IMG/VR virus record: IMGVR_UViG_3300050821_009835
Coordinates: 1-64,000 of that record
Source: a virus
Strand: one strand, 5' to 3'
Length of the DNA stretch: 64,000 bases
The notes beneath the pieces were generated by a model. It was not told the origin of the DNA. It saw nothing but the letters and a program-made list of their open reading frames with translations, and searched no databases. The translations under genes and the position numbers were made by a program. Position 1 is the stretch's first letter. The number at the start of each line of letters is the position of its first letter. Shown piece by piece: positions 1 to 9,288 of the stretch.

Positions 1-102
1 CCAAATGAACTTAGTGAAGAACAACGGAAGGATTTATTTGTCTATGTTCGCAAATACTTAAAGGAGTCTCTGGGCCGTTTAGGGATAAATTGCATTGCAT
101 AA
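1..102 (+). CDS. C-terminal end of an unidentified protein (5' truncated)
   Basis: The window opens inside an open frame that runs 33 codons to a TAA at 100-102. The visible tail is charged and helical-looking, with a RKYLKESLGRLGIN stretch near the end. No domain can be recognised from so short a piece. It is on the same strand as the secreted-protein genes that follow. Confidence 0.6.
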   Translation, partial: PNELSEEQRKDLFVYVRKYLKESLGRLGINCIA

Positions 103-218
103 AAACCAGTGCAAAGCGGTGTCTATTTTGTGGGGTTCAAAAACAAACCAAAAATGGTGACCCACCCAAGACTGAGCAAATCAATCAGCAAACTCAAGAA
201 GATGAACTACTAGGATAG
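90..218 (+). CDS. Possible 42-aa CxxCG micro-protein
   Basis: A TTG at 90 with an AGGGA box just before it opens a 42-codon frame that overlaps the end of the upstream gene by 13 nt. The product has one CLFCG knuckle (half of a zinc ribbon) followed by a Gln/Glu/Lys-rich hydrophilic tail. Similar one-knuckle proteins are common further right in this window. The unusual start codon and small size keep confidence low; the stretch 103-225 could instead be a leader of the large gene at 226. Confidence 0.35.
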   Translation: MHCIKTSAKRCLFCGVQKQTKNGDPPKTEQINQQTQEDELLG

Positions 219-225
219 AAATATA

Positions 226-3200
226 ATGAAAAAATCACTGTTGACAGGACTAATCCTCCTCTTAGCTTCTTTTGCGACGGCTCAAATACCAACTCCAATT
301 CGCAGTGTGTCCACCCTGCCAGTCACCTGCCATGGCGGTAATGCATCAATTTATACCGATGAAGTTGTACTTATTACAGGTGGAGTAGGCACAACTTATT
401 ATTGTTCGGCTCCAAATACTTGGACTGCTTTTTCTAGTGGTGGGGGTTCGGGTACAATTAACCCAGGAACTCAATATCAGATGCCTGTGTACGTTAGCGG
501 CGGCACCACGGTCGGGCCTAGTGCTTTTTTAAGCACAGATGCTATTGGAAACTTGAACGTTTCCACCGATATTTTCTCTCCCCTTCTTGATGGTGCAATT
601 GCCTTCGTTGATGGTAAAACATATCTGACAGCTCAATCAGTTTACGCTGCTAATCCAAATTGGTCGGGAAAAATTATCATTCCTTCTACCTTTGGCAGCC
701 CGGTTAATTGGACAACGGATCCTTATGCCAATACAGCAACGGTTGCAGTTCCCACCGTTACGGTGACTGGAACGAGTTGTTTAACCAAAATCCCAAATAA
801 CATGTACGAGGAAGTGCAACTATTCGAGGCCGACTCTAGCGGAAGTATCGTAGCGAGTGCTCCAGTTGTCTCCTCAACGAAAGGTAATGGTTCCACTTGT
901 TATAGTGTCACTGTTCCTACTGGGGCAATAATTGGTGGATTACAGGAAGGCTTCATTTTTGCGGAAGCATGTCTCACCAGCCCGTGTTCGCCATTTACAC
1001 CAACACTTCAATCAATAGGATCAGCAGAAGCAACTTTCACAGCAGCTGGGACTCTAGCTAATCTAAATTCTACGACTTCATCTACTGGATCCGGAGTTCA
1101 ACCTATTGCTGTGGATGCAGGCCTTCAGATGATAGGCACTGACATTTATCTAGAAGGAGTAAATTACGTTGTTAACGCCCCAGTAGTTCTTGGAAATCCT
1201 GGATTAATGCGCGGCAATGCCGTCGGGAACGGGGCAGGTGGAACCGTGGTACAAGCGGGTACTTCATTGCCCGCACCAGTACCTGTTGCACCAGCTCCCA
1301 AAGGTCTGCTTGTAACTGGAGGGAGTGGCACTTTAAATAACTATCTCACAGTTGAGACAGCGGTTACTTGGGGTTTGACGAGTCCTTATAACACAGTTCT
1401 ATCAATCAGCCGTGCTCAAACCTTTGGTCCATTTACATCTACATTGACTCAAGTTGAGTTGATGCAGCCCTCCCCGCCATTTCTTCCGAACCCGTGGACT
1501 CCATCTATGACATATTGGATTGGGGCAACTGTGGATGATGAAAACAACTTGAATACAACTGGCCCTTGTCTATGGAAATTGACCGCAATTTCGAGCGGGA
1601 GTTTCAATTATACCACTGCAGCATCAAATTTCTTTCCTAGTTGTACATCAGGAACGCCGGGTTCTACCACTACAACAGATGGAATTGCAACGTGGACTTT
1701 ACAGATGGTGTCTAAAAACGTGGCGGCTCAAGCATACAATGCTGGGGATGAAGTCTGGGATTCAACACATCACGTTTTTCAGCAAGCACAAACAGCGTTT
1801 ACTTCAAATGGCTCACCAACTTATCGCCCTTTATTTGCTGCCGTTTCCACAGGTGACAATGGTTTGTGGGCTAATATAGGAAAGAATGTTATCCCCCATC
1901 CAGGAATAGTGTTCTATGCTCAATCTGGCTCGTCTAGCTCCGGTTCTTACAGTGGGTTAGCGGCGGTAGAAAGTTCTCCTGTTTTTGTTAATTCTGGCTG
2001 CACGAACTTTTTCACCGCTGTCGCAACATGTGGCCTGGGGCAGACACAGGCCACGGTGTTCATTTCTGCAACTGGGGCAAACACTGCTGCTCCTAGCAAC
2101 CTAACGCTTTCTGCAACTGCTTGTCCTCAGGGTTTGACCTGCGGGAACCTCTCGGCGACGATCTACTATGTTCAGATGATGTGGGGCACACCGCTTGGAT
2201 TGACCCCGCCCTTTGCCGAGGCGACGGTTAGCGGATTGTCGAACGGTCAGGGCATTCTGGTTACGCCGCCTTCGATAGCATCTGCCCCACCTGAAGCGAC
2301 CTGCTACAGCCTGGGCACAAACGATTCATCAGCTGGCGGGAGTTTGGCTGAGATGATGGAGCCGCCCGACGGCTTCAATGTTATTGCTGGTACCGGAGGC
2401 TCTTCTCAATATCTGAACGGCCTTCAGCATGGTCAGTGCATTCCACTTGGCGAGACAGCCGTAATTGTGAATGACCAGCCTAACTCCCAAGCCTTCGGCT
2501 TTGCCACCCTAAAAATTCCGGGTTCTCCGCTGCCCACGGTCAATACAACAGGCAACATGATTTCCCTGGGTAGTGTTGATCCACTTGCGCCCAGTGTACT
2601 TTTGGGTAGCAATTATTATTCACGGATCAGCGATCTAACTCTGGAAGCGAGCCCAGTTGGGTTAAACCACGCCGCTCCTTATACTGGTCTATTATTCAAC
2701 TCAAGTGCCCAAGAACAGAGCGGCCCTTTTCATGTTCAATTCAACGATTCAGGCTCCTACGACTACTATGCTAAAGGTCCAGATGCTCAAAATAGCAGCA
2801 TGGGAGATGATCACGATACAGGGATCCCTAACGACGGTAAAGAGTGTGTTGTTATTGATACAGTTGGTGCATTTCGTGGGGTATTCGGTGGTAGCATGTG
2901 CGGAGGTACGCAAGGTGCTCAGTATTCCAATCGGAACGCGATTCACGCTTACACTCCTCTTTGGTCCAACTTTGGTGCTATGCAGATCAATATGCAAAGT
3001 GTCATTGCGGAAGGTGCAGTAGATGCTTTTGAATGTTCTAATTGTAACTTGGTTGTTCTTATTGATGCACTTACTACTTCCACAACTGGCCGCCATGTTC
3101 TTGATTTAGCTCGCTTTGACGAAGGTACCTACAATTGGAGTGTTGACGGTGCTTCAGCTGGTGGTGCTGGTGTGTGTGCAATTCGTGATGATACTTTGAA

Positions 3201-5115
3201 CGACGGTGCTTGCCTTACTACGGTCACCAAAATTGGTAAATGCTCCGCTGGCAATGTGGCTGATGTGGCAAGCGCGTATGAATCGCTTGATTGTCCTGGT
3301 GATCCTGGTGTACCTAATCAATTTTACGCTGGTTTTACTGTAGGTACTACGGCTCAATTTGGATTTAGTCAATCTGGAGCTGGCTTGTTTAATGGAGCAA
3401 CAGTCACTGGCAACAGTACTGCTAGTTTTTCTCCTTTCTTAATTACAGGTAACCCAGTACCACCAGGGGGAACAGGTGCGACAGCTTACCCTCAGCTTTA
3501 TTTTAATCAAACTGGAAACACGCCTCCTACAAGTTTTAGCACGGGGGGTACATTGTTGGGTTTCAACCTACCCTCTGGCTTCGTTGGAGATACTATTGAA
3601 CTTCACTTTAATGGTGGTCCAGTTATCTTTAAAGTGGATTACCAGGGGAATACAACAGCAAACACTGTACAGTCTTCTGAGTATAATATCAATGGGACTA
3701 CCACAAGTTACGTAAACTGCCCACAGCCTAACAATGCAATCTGTTCTTCTGCTCTTAGTGGTACGGAAACACCCCTGTACATAGGAACTTCTGGCACTAG
3801 TATAACAATTCTGGGAGCAACAACTCCATTGGTGTACTACATTGCTGGCCAGTACCAAACTATCAACACTACGCTGACGATCCCAAATTGTGGCAGCCAG
3901 CCCTGCTGGACTACACCTGCGGGAGAAACCGAGATCTTCATCTTTGCTCTCTTGGATACAACAAATTGGGCATCCATCCCGCTGGCGGATATTGCTATTA
4001 CCACTTGCCCATTGTTGATTTCCTATGTCCCGCCACCGAACTGTGCAGCAGCAAGTTCCACCAATCTACAATTCTTTTTCAATCTCGGAACGAATCAGAT
4101 GATGGCTTGCAACGGTGCGGGAAGTTGTGGAACATTCTCCAACTTCACGGCTAAGGCTGCCATCTTGTTGGGCGTTGCCATGGTGAGCACTACGCCGACA
4201 GTAGATGGCGTGGTAGGTATGCCTTTCAATATGGACCCCACTTACATCTATGAGAATTTTGGGGACGGTTCAAGCGGATCGAAGGTTTTGACCTCTGGTA
4301 CTACCACTCAAGATGGAGTGTTTAAATACTCCAATTTCAGCATGTCAAACGCAACCTTGCAACATACTCAGGTGGCAGGCAGCGTTAACACACCAGGTCT
4401 TTTAGTCTATAGTCAGACCCCCGTTATTCTAGCGGATGCACAAGGAGCCTCCACTATCAACGTTAATGGATTATCTCTGGCGGGGCCAACTGGAACAGCG
4501 GGAACATGCACGACTTCTAACTCTGCATTTGGACGTTCTGGGTCAGGAGGAGGATCTGGCGGAGCGAGCAGCACCAACGCTGGATGCAAAGGTGAAGCTC
4601 ACTACTCTTGGGGATTTCAGGTGGCAGGAGGTGGAGGAGCAGGCACCGCAGGTTCCCCAGGGACAGCAGGTCAGTCCGGTCAATCATGGAATACGGGTTG
4701 GGCGGCAGGTGGTGTCGACTTACAGCCAATGTCATTGGAATATTACGCAGATGGATTTGGTAGCCCCGGCGCAGCAGGTGCTGGCGTATCTGCGGGCGGT
4801 ACGGGCGGTAATGGTGGGACTGGTGGAGGAGTCGCGGTCATCAAAACACCTTCGATCAACGTCGTGTCCGGTTCAACCATGTCAGCAAACGGAACTGTTG
4901 GAACCATTGGGACTACTTCTACGACTAGTGGTGGTTGTGGCGGTGGGGGTGGGGGAGGTACGGCGGGTTACATTGCCGGCTTTAGTGTAAATGGCGTTGC
5001 CGGGATTACGGCTTCAGGTGCAATTGCAGTGACTACTTGTACTGGTCTCTCCCCAGAATCAAGCAACGGTGGAGCTGGTGGAGCTGGGCATGTAGTAGCT
5101 GTTCGAGTACGTTAA
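226..5115 (+). CDS. Giant secreted adhesin / tail-fibre-like protein with Gly-rich C-terminus (1629 aa)
   Basis: The N-terminus is a textbook Sec signal peptide: two lysines, a hydrophobic core (residues 5-16) and a signal peptidase I site ATA|Q at 17-20. The body is Ser/Thr/Gly/Asn-rich with few charges and regular beta-like strands, as in surface adhesins and phage fibres. Residues from about 1420 to the end are Gly-rich (GGGGAG, GGNGGTGGG, a run of seven glycines), resembling the polyglycine regions of phage adhesins. No catalytic motif was recognised. An AGGATA box lies 10 nt before ATG 226. Two further signal-peptide proteins follow. A cleavable signal peptide is odd for a virion protein; this may be a secreted or outer-surface product made during infection or lysogeny. 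Function is inferred, not shown. Confidence 0.8.
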   Translation: MKKSLLTGLILLLASFATAQIPTPIRSVSTLPVTCHGGNASIYTDEVVLITGGVGTTYYCSAPNTWTAFSSGGGSGTINPGTQYQMPVYVSGGTTVGPSAFLSTDAIGNLNVSTDIFSPLLDGAIAFVDGKTYLTAQSVYAANPNWSGKIIIPSTFGSPVNWTTDPYANTATVAVPTVTVTGTSCLTKIPNNMYEEVQLFEADSSGSIVASAPVVSSTKGNGSTCYSVTVPTGAIIGGLQEGFIFAEACLTSPCSPFTPTLQSIGSAEATFTAAGTLANLNSTTSSTGSGVQPIAVDAGLQMIGTDIYLEGVNYVVNAPVVLGNPGLMRGNAVGNGAGGTVVQAGTSLPAPVPVAPAPKGLLVTGGSGTLNNYLTVETAVTWGLTSPYNTVLSISRAQTFGPFTSTLTQVELMQPSPPFLPNPWTPSMTYWIGATVDDENNLNTTGPCLWKLTAISSGSFNYTTAASNFFPSCTSGTPGSTTTTDGIATWTLQMVSKNVAAQAYNAGDEVWDSTHHVFQQAQTAFTSNGSPTYRPLFAAVSTGDNGLWANIGKNVIPHPGIVFYAQSGSSSSGSYSGLAAVESSPVFVNSGCTNFFTAVATCGLGQTQATVFISATGANTAAPSNLTLSATACPQGLTCGNLSATIYYVQMMWGTPLGLTPPFAEATVSGLSNGQGILVTPPSIASAPPEATCYSLGTNDSSAGGSLAEMMEPPDGFNVIAGTGGSSQYLNGLQHGQCIPLGETAVIVNDQPNSQAFGFATLKIPGSPLPTVNTTGNMISLGSVDPLAPSVLLGSNYYSRISDLTLEASPVGLNHAAPYTGLLFNSSAQEQSGPFHVQFNDSGSYDYYAKGPDAQNSSMGDDHDTGIPNDGKECVVIDTVGAFRGVFGGSMCGGTQGAQYSNRNAIHAYTPLWSNFGAMQINMQSVIAEGAVDAFECSNCNLVVLIDALTTSTTGRHVLDLARFDEGTYNWSVDGASAGGAGVCAIRDDTLNDGACLTTVTKIGKCSAGNVADVASAYESLDCPGDPGVPNQFYAGFTVGTTAQFGFSQSGAGLFNGATVTGNSTASFSPFLITGNPVPPGGTGATAYPQLYFNQTGNTPPTSFSTGGTLLGFNLPSGFVGDTIELHFNGGPVIFKVDYQGNTTANTVQSSEYNINGTTTSYVNCPQPNNAICSSALSGTETPLYIGTSGTSITILGATTPLVYYIAGQYQTINTTLTIPNCGSQPCWTTPAGETEIFIFALLDTTNWASIPLADIAITTCPLLISYVPPPNCAAASSTNLQFFFNLGTNQMMACNGAGSCGTFSNFTAKAAILLGVAMVSTTPTVDGVVGMPFNMDPTYIYENFGDGSSGSKVLTSGTTTQDGVFKYSNFSMSNATLQHTQVAGSVNTPGLLVYSQTPVILADAQGASTINVNGLSLAGPTGTAGTCTTSNSAFGRSGSGGGSGGASSTNAGCKGEAHYSWGFQVAGGGGAGTAGSPGTAGQSGQSWNTGWAAGGVDLQPMSLEYYADGFGSPGAAGAGVSAGGTGGNGGTGGGVAVIKTPSINVVSGSTMSANGTVGTIGTTSTTSGGCGGGGGGGTAGYIAGFSVNGVAGITASGAIAVTTCTGLSPESSNGGAGGAGHVVAVRVR

Positions 5116-5148
5116 AAAGAACTTCTAACTTATTGTTAGGTGTACAAG

Positions 5149-5271
5149 ATGAAGCGTCTGGTGACATTGGCTCACGGGTTGCTTTTACTGGTTACAACTG
5201 CTAGCACGGGCAGCGATAGAGAAGGCCGAGCAAGACCTTCGCAAGCTTCCAGCGTTTATCAACCCAAGTAA
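5149..5271 (+). CDS. Small putative secreted peptide (40 aa)
   Basis: ATG 5149 opens a 40-codon frame ending 12 nt before the next gene. Residues 1-18 form a signal-like segment (Lys-Arg, then a Leu-rich core, then TTASTGS), followed by a polar Arg/Ser/Gln tail. It lies between two clearly secreted proteins on the same strand, which supports a real gene, but the coding signal in such a short frame is weak and the ribosome site (TTAGG, 9 nt upstream) is poor. Confidence 0.4.
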   Translation: MKRLVTLAHGLLLLVTTASTGSDREGRARPSQASSVYQPK

Positions 5272-5283
5272 GAAGGGGGTTTT

Positions 5284-5700
5284 ATGAAGCTGCTGACCGT
5301 AGTTCTGTTCGTTCTATTTACTGCATGTTTATCTCCCGCCCAAACTGGACCGCAGAGAAGCCGTTTGCCGATAACTTGGGTTCAGTGTCAAACCTGCCCT
5401 CCTATCGAAATACCAACGGCTGTTAGTGACGGGGATTTTGTATTTATTGCGCTGCACTGCCCGTACGAACACTGCGGTTTACCAGAATTCAATTACACCA
5501 ACCGTCTCCATGCGGGAATAAAATTTGGGGAACTTGGCCCTCCTGTCGATTCTGATGATTCCCACGCATATCAGTTTTTTATGACGTGGGTAGCACAAAC
5601 TGGTTTAATGAAAGTGTATATTCCGGTTCCGGTCAGCGGGATTCGGTATGAAGCGGTTATCGAAGTTACGACGCCGACGGCGGTGGGCACCAACCCATAA
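5284..5700 (+). CDS. Secreted or lipoprotein-like protein (138 aa), unknown function
   Basis: The start is set by a strong AAGAAGGGGG box just upstream. Residues 1-19 are a signal peptide with hydrophobic core LLTVVLFVLF. Either cleavage at SPA|Q (17-20) or a weak lipobox ending at Cys15 is possible. The mature part holds a CxxC pair (CQTC) and a second C-x4-C group (CPYEHC), so disulphides are likely in an oxidising compartment. No family was recognised. It is the third signal-peptide gene in a row, pointing to a small set of envelope-directed products. Confidence 0.75.
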   Translation: MKLLTVVLFVLFTACLSPAQTGPQRSRLPITWVQCQTCPPIEIPTAVSDGDFVFIALHCPYEHCGLPEFNYTNRLHAGIKFGELGPPVDSDDSHAYQFFMTWVAQTGLMKVYIPVPVSGIRYEAVIEVTTPTAVGTNP

Positions 5701-5738
5701 GAGGAAATAACGCGCAAAGAACGCAAACCTTCCGAGTA

Positions 5739-6905
5739 TTGATAACTGTGTCACTGATCACTCAACGCCCACAGCATTTAAATAGCGTCATTGGACAAGA
5801 ACGTGCTATTAAGGTTCTTCGAGCTGTTCTTCATAGTGAGAAATTCCTTTTACGAGGATTTATTTTTTCTGGCCTCACAGGAAGCGGAAAAACATCTGTC
5901 GCTTATCTTGCATCTCGTGCTTTAATGTGTGCTGGTCGCAGTCCAGAGGGCTGTGACTCCTGCCCCTCCTGTAAAACAATTGCTAATCAAGGCATTGATG
6001 CCCATCCTGACTTTATGGAAATAGCTGCAGCAGCTAAACCTGGAGTGGAAGCTGCTCGAGATATCCTATTGACTGCGGAGTCCCTCCCTGTCTTGGGGAA
6101 ACGGCGCGTGGTTATGATTGACGAAGCGCACTGTTTAAGTCCGGAAGCGTGGAAGGTCTATCTAAAACCTCTAGAACTGATTAACAACGATGCGATTTTT
6201 ATTTTTGTAACCAATCAAGAGAGACAGATTCCGGCAGAAATTCATGGCCGCTGTTGTCGGCTTAAATTTGGCAAAGTGGACGAAGAGACCCTTCTGGGCT
6301 TTCTTGTTAATGTCGCCTCAGCTAATCAGATCCAATACGAATTGGACGCTCTGAAGTTAATCTCTCGCTCTGCAAAGGGCATTGTACGAGAAGCATTGAG
6401 TGTTCTGGACATTTGCGCAGCAATAGGCACGGTAACTAAGGAACTCGCCATCAATGCCATCTACGATGATCTAGAAGATACAGCGTTAAATATCTACTTA
6501 CGTATGGCTGCCAAAGATCAGAAAAGCGCGGTTGAGATCGCAGATAATGCCTGTAAAACAGAATCTCCGATTCGACTAATTGAATCATTGTTTGCAACTT
6601 ATGCCAAGTGCGTTTATCGCCCGGAGTCACCAGGGCAGATCACTATTCGCGATAGCTTTCGGGACATTTGTGGTATGACTCAGATTTTCTTGAAGTGGGC
6701 AACCCCCCAGCAACTCTCGGCAGATGTTGTTCCCTTGTTAGTAGTGGAGTTAATGTCTCTAGGAGAAACTTCTCGCAATTTGGATCGCATCGTTAGCTTC
6801 GCTCCGCAAGACCGTTCTAAACTGGTTTCTACTCCTGTTGCACCAGGGGTCGAAACAGTAAGTAGATTCGCGGAATTAACTGGGGCAAAATCAGTTAAAC
6901 TTTAG
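5739..6905 (+). CDS. dnaX: DnaX-type clamp-loader AAA+ ATPase
   Basis: Close in layout to the gamma/tau subunit of DNA polymerase III, which loads the sliding clamp. Residues 18-21 give the VIGQE motif. Walker A is G45-T52 (GLTGSGKT). The four zinc-binding cysteines of DnaX are present (C64, C72, C75, C78). Walker B is D128-E129-A130-H131, and a GRC box carrying the likely arginine finger follows near residue 170. At 388 aa it matches gamma rather than full tau. No ATG is available in frame; TTG 5739 or GTG 5748 are the candidate starts and neither has a clear Shine-Dalgarno. The next gene follows after 28 nt. A bacterial-style clamp loader in a phage is unusual, since T4-like phages use gp44/62. 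Confidence 0.9.
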   Translation: MITVSLITQRPQHLNSVIGQERAIKVLRAVLHSEKFLLRGFIFSGLTGSGKTSVAYLASRALMCAGRSPEGCDSCPSCKTIANQGIDAHPDFMEIAAAAKPGVEAARDILLTAESLPVLGKRRVVMIDEAHCLSPEAWKVYLKPLELINNDAIFIFVTNQERQIPAEIHGRCCRLKFGKVDEETLLGFLVNVASANQIQYELDALKLISRSAKGIVREALSVLDICAAIGTVTKELAINAIYDDLEDTALNIYLRMAAKDQKSAVEIADNACKTESPIRLIESLFATYAKCVYRPESPGQITIRDSFRDICGMTQIFLKWATPQQLSADVVPLLVVELMSLGETSRNLDRIVSFAPQDRSKLVSTPVAPGVETVSRFAELTGAKSVKL

Positions 6906-6933
6906 TATTTAAATCAGTTGGAGGGAGCCCGCA

Positions 6934-8058
6934 TTGATTTTAGAATTTGGCCCGGTGGAAAAACTAAAGGGAATGAATTGGGTGGCTCTGGAACTCAGAT
7001 CAGAACGTACGATTGAACCCACCATGCGAAGAGTTGGAAACAAGATATCAGGGATTTTCCGAAACGATCCAATTGAGATCTTTATACCCATAACTAAACG
7101 CGACTTAGACATTTTTGAGATGGGAACGATGAATCTGATCTTTGCTCGTTCCACAAATCTCAATGCCTTGTTTCGTTTAATGACCGTTACAGGAGTTGTA
7201 CAATTTCTCACAGAAGGAGAAACTAAACGCCATAAAGCTATTGAAATTTCTGACGATTATGTTCAGGGGTTGATCATTGAAGCCGAAAAATTATACGAGA
7301 CTTTGGGTGAAGGCATTGAGGTTGGAAGTTTTGTTCGCATATTAAACGGTGAAATGCGGGATTTCTGTGGGACAGTAGAAGTCATCGACGCAGGCCGAGC
7401 CATTATTCGTATCAGTTTAAAAACTAAGACCTGCTTAAACGAAACACCTGTAAAGAATTTACTTAATCTCTCCCAAGTTCCTAAGGAACAACGTGTCTGG
7501 TACTATGGATCCCTGGTGGATCAATTAGTTGCAGACAAAGACGCGGATGGGCTTGCATTGATTGCAGAAGACCTCCCTAATGGAAAAACAGAGGAGACAA
7601 TTTCTGAATTTCCAGAATTTTTCGAGGCAACCGATGAAGCAAAACGTCATACTCGGCAGCGAACGGTGACCGCATTTGTGAAGAAACTGATTTTATTAGA
7701 TAAGATCCATGAGCCAATGGAAATTGCTAAGAAAGTTGTTGCTGCTCTTAAAACAGGAGACATTAAAGCACCAAAGAATATATTCATTGGATATTGCATT
7801 ATAAAAGACAACTTGATGAAACTGTACTTCAAGAATATCGATCCCACTCTCAATAATTATCGGGATGTGATCCACAAGTACGGGCGTAAGTACAAATTCA
7901 GTGCGCAGGATATCTTCAATTTGGATCTATCTCTGGGAATACCTATTCAAAGCCAAGAGATTTGTAAAGACGGTCGCTCTCGTGAAGCTCGTATGAAGGC
8001 TTCAAAACAGGCTTTGAAAAAGCAAGCGAAAGTAAAAGTAAAAATCGCAGTATCATAG
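6934..8058 (+). CDS. NusG-like NGN-KOW transcription elongation factor with C-terminal extension (374 aa)
   Basis: The first 120 residues follow the NusG N-terminal (NGN) pattern: WVALELRSER at the start, an FIPI strand, then LFRLMTVTGVVQFL and an ISDDYV segment, matching the NusG 'TPGV-x-GF ... I-S-D-E-E-V' stretch. Residues about 130-162 (VGSFVRILNG ... CGTVEVIDAG) match a KOW motif. About 200 extra residues follow, helical and Lys-rich, with no recognised fold. TTG 6934 is chosen because GAGGGAG sits 6 nt upstream. NusG family proteins bind RNA polymerase and can antiterminate (RfaH-type specialisation). Here it may retune host polymerase for long phage operons. Family call from pattern only. 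Confidence 0.75.
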   Translation: MILEFGPVEKLKGMNWVALELRSERTIEPTMRRVGNKISGIFRNDPIEIFIPITKRDLDIFEMGTMNLIFARSTNLNALFRLMTVTGVVQFLTEGETKRHKAIEISDDYVQGLIIEAEKLYETLGEGIEVGSFVRILNGEMRDFCGTVEVIDAGRAIIRISLKTKTCLNETPVKNLLNLSQVPKEQRVWYYGSLVDQLVADKDADGLALIAEDLPNGKTEETISEFPEFFEATDEAKRHTRQRTVTAFVKKLILLDKIHEPMEIAKKVVAALKTGDIKAPKNIFIGYCIIKDNLMKLYFKNIDPTLNNYRDVIHKYGRKYKFSAQDIFNLDLSLGIPIQSQEICKDGRSREARMKASKQALKKQAKVKVKIAVS

Positions 8059-8073
8059 AACGAGGAGAAACAC

Positions 8074-8373
8074 ATGAAAGCTATTTTCTTGCTTGACCGT
8101 TTGGATGAAACGGGTAAGGTTGTAGAGGAAAATGTTAGAGCATTGGAAATACTACCATCCCAATTTCAGTTAAAAGAGACAGAGGAATTCCTGACATGGC
8201 TGTGTTTTCCCGTGGGGGATCAATCTAATCTTGTCACCGCAAAGTTTGTACCCTTAGTGGCTTTTCCCGTTGGTCTAAAGAGGAAGCCAGCAATACCCGA
8301 TGCTGCTTTGAAGGTGAAGAAGCTGGCACCAGCAAAGAAAGTGCTTACAAAGAAGAAAGCTGCAAAGAGTTAA
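8074..8373 (+). CDS. Hypothetical protein with Lys/Ala-rich tail (99 aa)
   Basis: A strong GAGGAG box precedes ATG 8074, 15 nt after the NusG-like gene. The first 70 residues look globular and mixed alpha/beta. The last 25 are built of Lys, Ala and Pro (KVKKLAPAKK, KKKAAKS), like histone-type nucleic-acid-binding tails. Function unknown; DNA or RNA contact is a guess from the tail. Confidence 0.75.
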   Translation: MKAIFLLDRLDETGKVVEENVRALEILPSQFQLKETEEFLTWLCFPVGDQSNLVTAKFVPLVAFPVGLKRKPAIPDAALKVKKLAPAKKVLTKKKAAKS

Positions 8374-8376
8374 TTT

Positions 8377-8973
8377 ATGGCAATTAAAGTCCAGCGCACA
8401 CATGGTCTCCGGGCCACTATGGAGAAGTGTGGCTGTAAGGCAACTCAAGAGTATGAAGATTCCTCATTGTTAAACAAAATTGAGGATACAACGATTTATA
8501 CTCCTTGTCAAAAACACAAGATTTCGGCAGAAGCAGCTGAGACCTTCAAAGAAGTTCTCCTAGAAGTATTGGAAACTGCGCAGATGCAGGCGCGTAAATT
8601 TCCAGATCCTAGTGTGACCCCAAGCAAATCCATTGGTCATTCCATTGAAGATGTTGCAGCGGCGCAATCTTCGGGAGCGGTCTCTGCTACAAGAACACCT
8701 ATCAATAGAAGCGGTTCAGGTTCTCGTTTATCTGTTCGACGTTCCAGCGATAGCGGCTCATTACCGCGTGTTTCTACAGCAGTAAGGAATGCCAGGGCAT
8801 CCGGTAGTGCAACCTCCATCGATGCTGAACTTGCTAGAACCCCAGATTTTGCAACACCGGGCAGAATTGGCCCAATAAGCCGTGAAAAGGTACAAGAAGC
8901 TATAGATGAAGCTGCTGAGTCAGGGGAGCCAGTTACGCCGCTGGATGTTATTTTAAGTGTGAATGACGAGTAG
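8377..8973 (+). CDS. Hypothetical protein with N-terminal Cys cluster and Ser/Arg-rich linker (198 aa)
   Basis: Starts 3 nt after the preceding stop. Residues 18-47 hold C-G-C and a later C-x2-H pair that could bind a metal. A helical segment rich in Glu follows (about 50-75), then a low-complexity Ser/Arg/Gly stretch (about 95-150) and a short acidic C-terminus. No family recognised. The last 26 nt overlap, tail to tail, the minus-strand gene at 8948. Confidence 0.7.
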   Translation: MAIKVQRTHGLRATMEKCGCKATQEYEDSSLLNKIEDTTIYTPCQKHKISAEAAETFKEVLLEVLETAQMQARKFPDPSVTPSKSIGHSIEDVAAAQSSGAVSATRTPINRSGSGSRLSVRRSSDSGSLPRVSTAVRNARASGSATSIDAELARTPDFATPGRIGPISREKVQEAIDEAAESGEPVTPLDVILSVNDE

Positions 8974-9283
8974 TGCGACGAAACTTATTGGACAAAGGTG
9001 TTATAGTCCAAGGATTACCGCTGTCGATGGATTTACCACAGAAATCCTCTAATTCTTCCAAAATGTGAAACCAGGGAGTTATAACAAAGCCGATCAATGG
9101 CGGCTCTAAACGTGATCCTATTGCAATCGCAGGTTTGACGTGAGTTTCTGGCCCGAAATCCTCTAATCCAAGGCGAGCAGCAAGGTCAGTATAAGCACGG
9201 ACAACTGTTATCTCCTCGATATCGCAAAGGACTTCACAGCTGAATCGGCTACAAACCTCGTCTATAGCCCTGTGGAATTTCAT
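8948..9283 (-). CDS. Hypothetical protein (111 aa)
   Basis: Lies 5 nt after the stop of the DUF6011-type gene in the minus direction, so the two form a short operon. The protein is globular-looking, with an acidic mid-part and Arg/His-rich end, four cysteines near the N-terminus and no motif I recognise. The 3' end overlaps the convergent plus-strand gene by 26 nt. Confidence 0.6.
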   Translation of the reverse strand: MKFHRAIDEVCSRFSCEVLCDIEEITVVRAYTDLAARLGLEDFGPETHVKPAIAIGSRLEPPLIGFVITPWFHILEELEDFCGKSIDSGNPWTITPLSNKFRRTTRHSHLK

Positions 9284-9288
9284 TTACT

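Noticed and set aside
154-213. 19-codon frame before the giant gene
   Set aside because: No ribosome site and overlaps the better candidate at 90-218.
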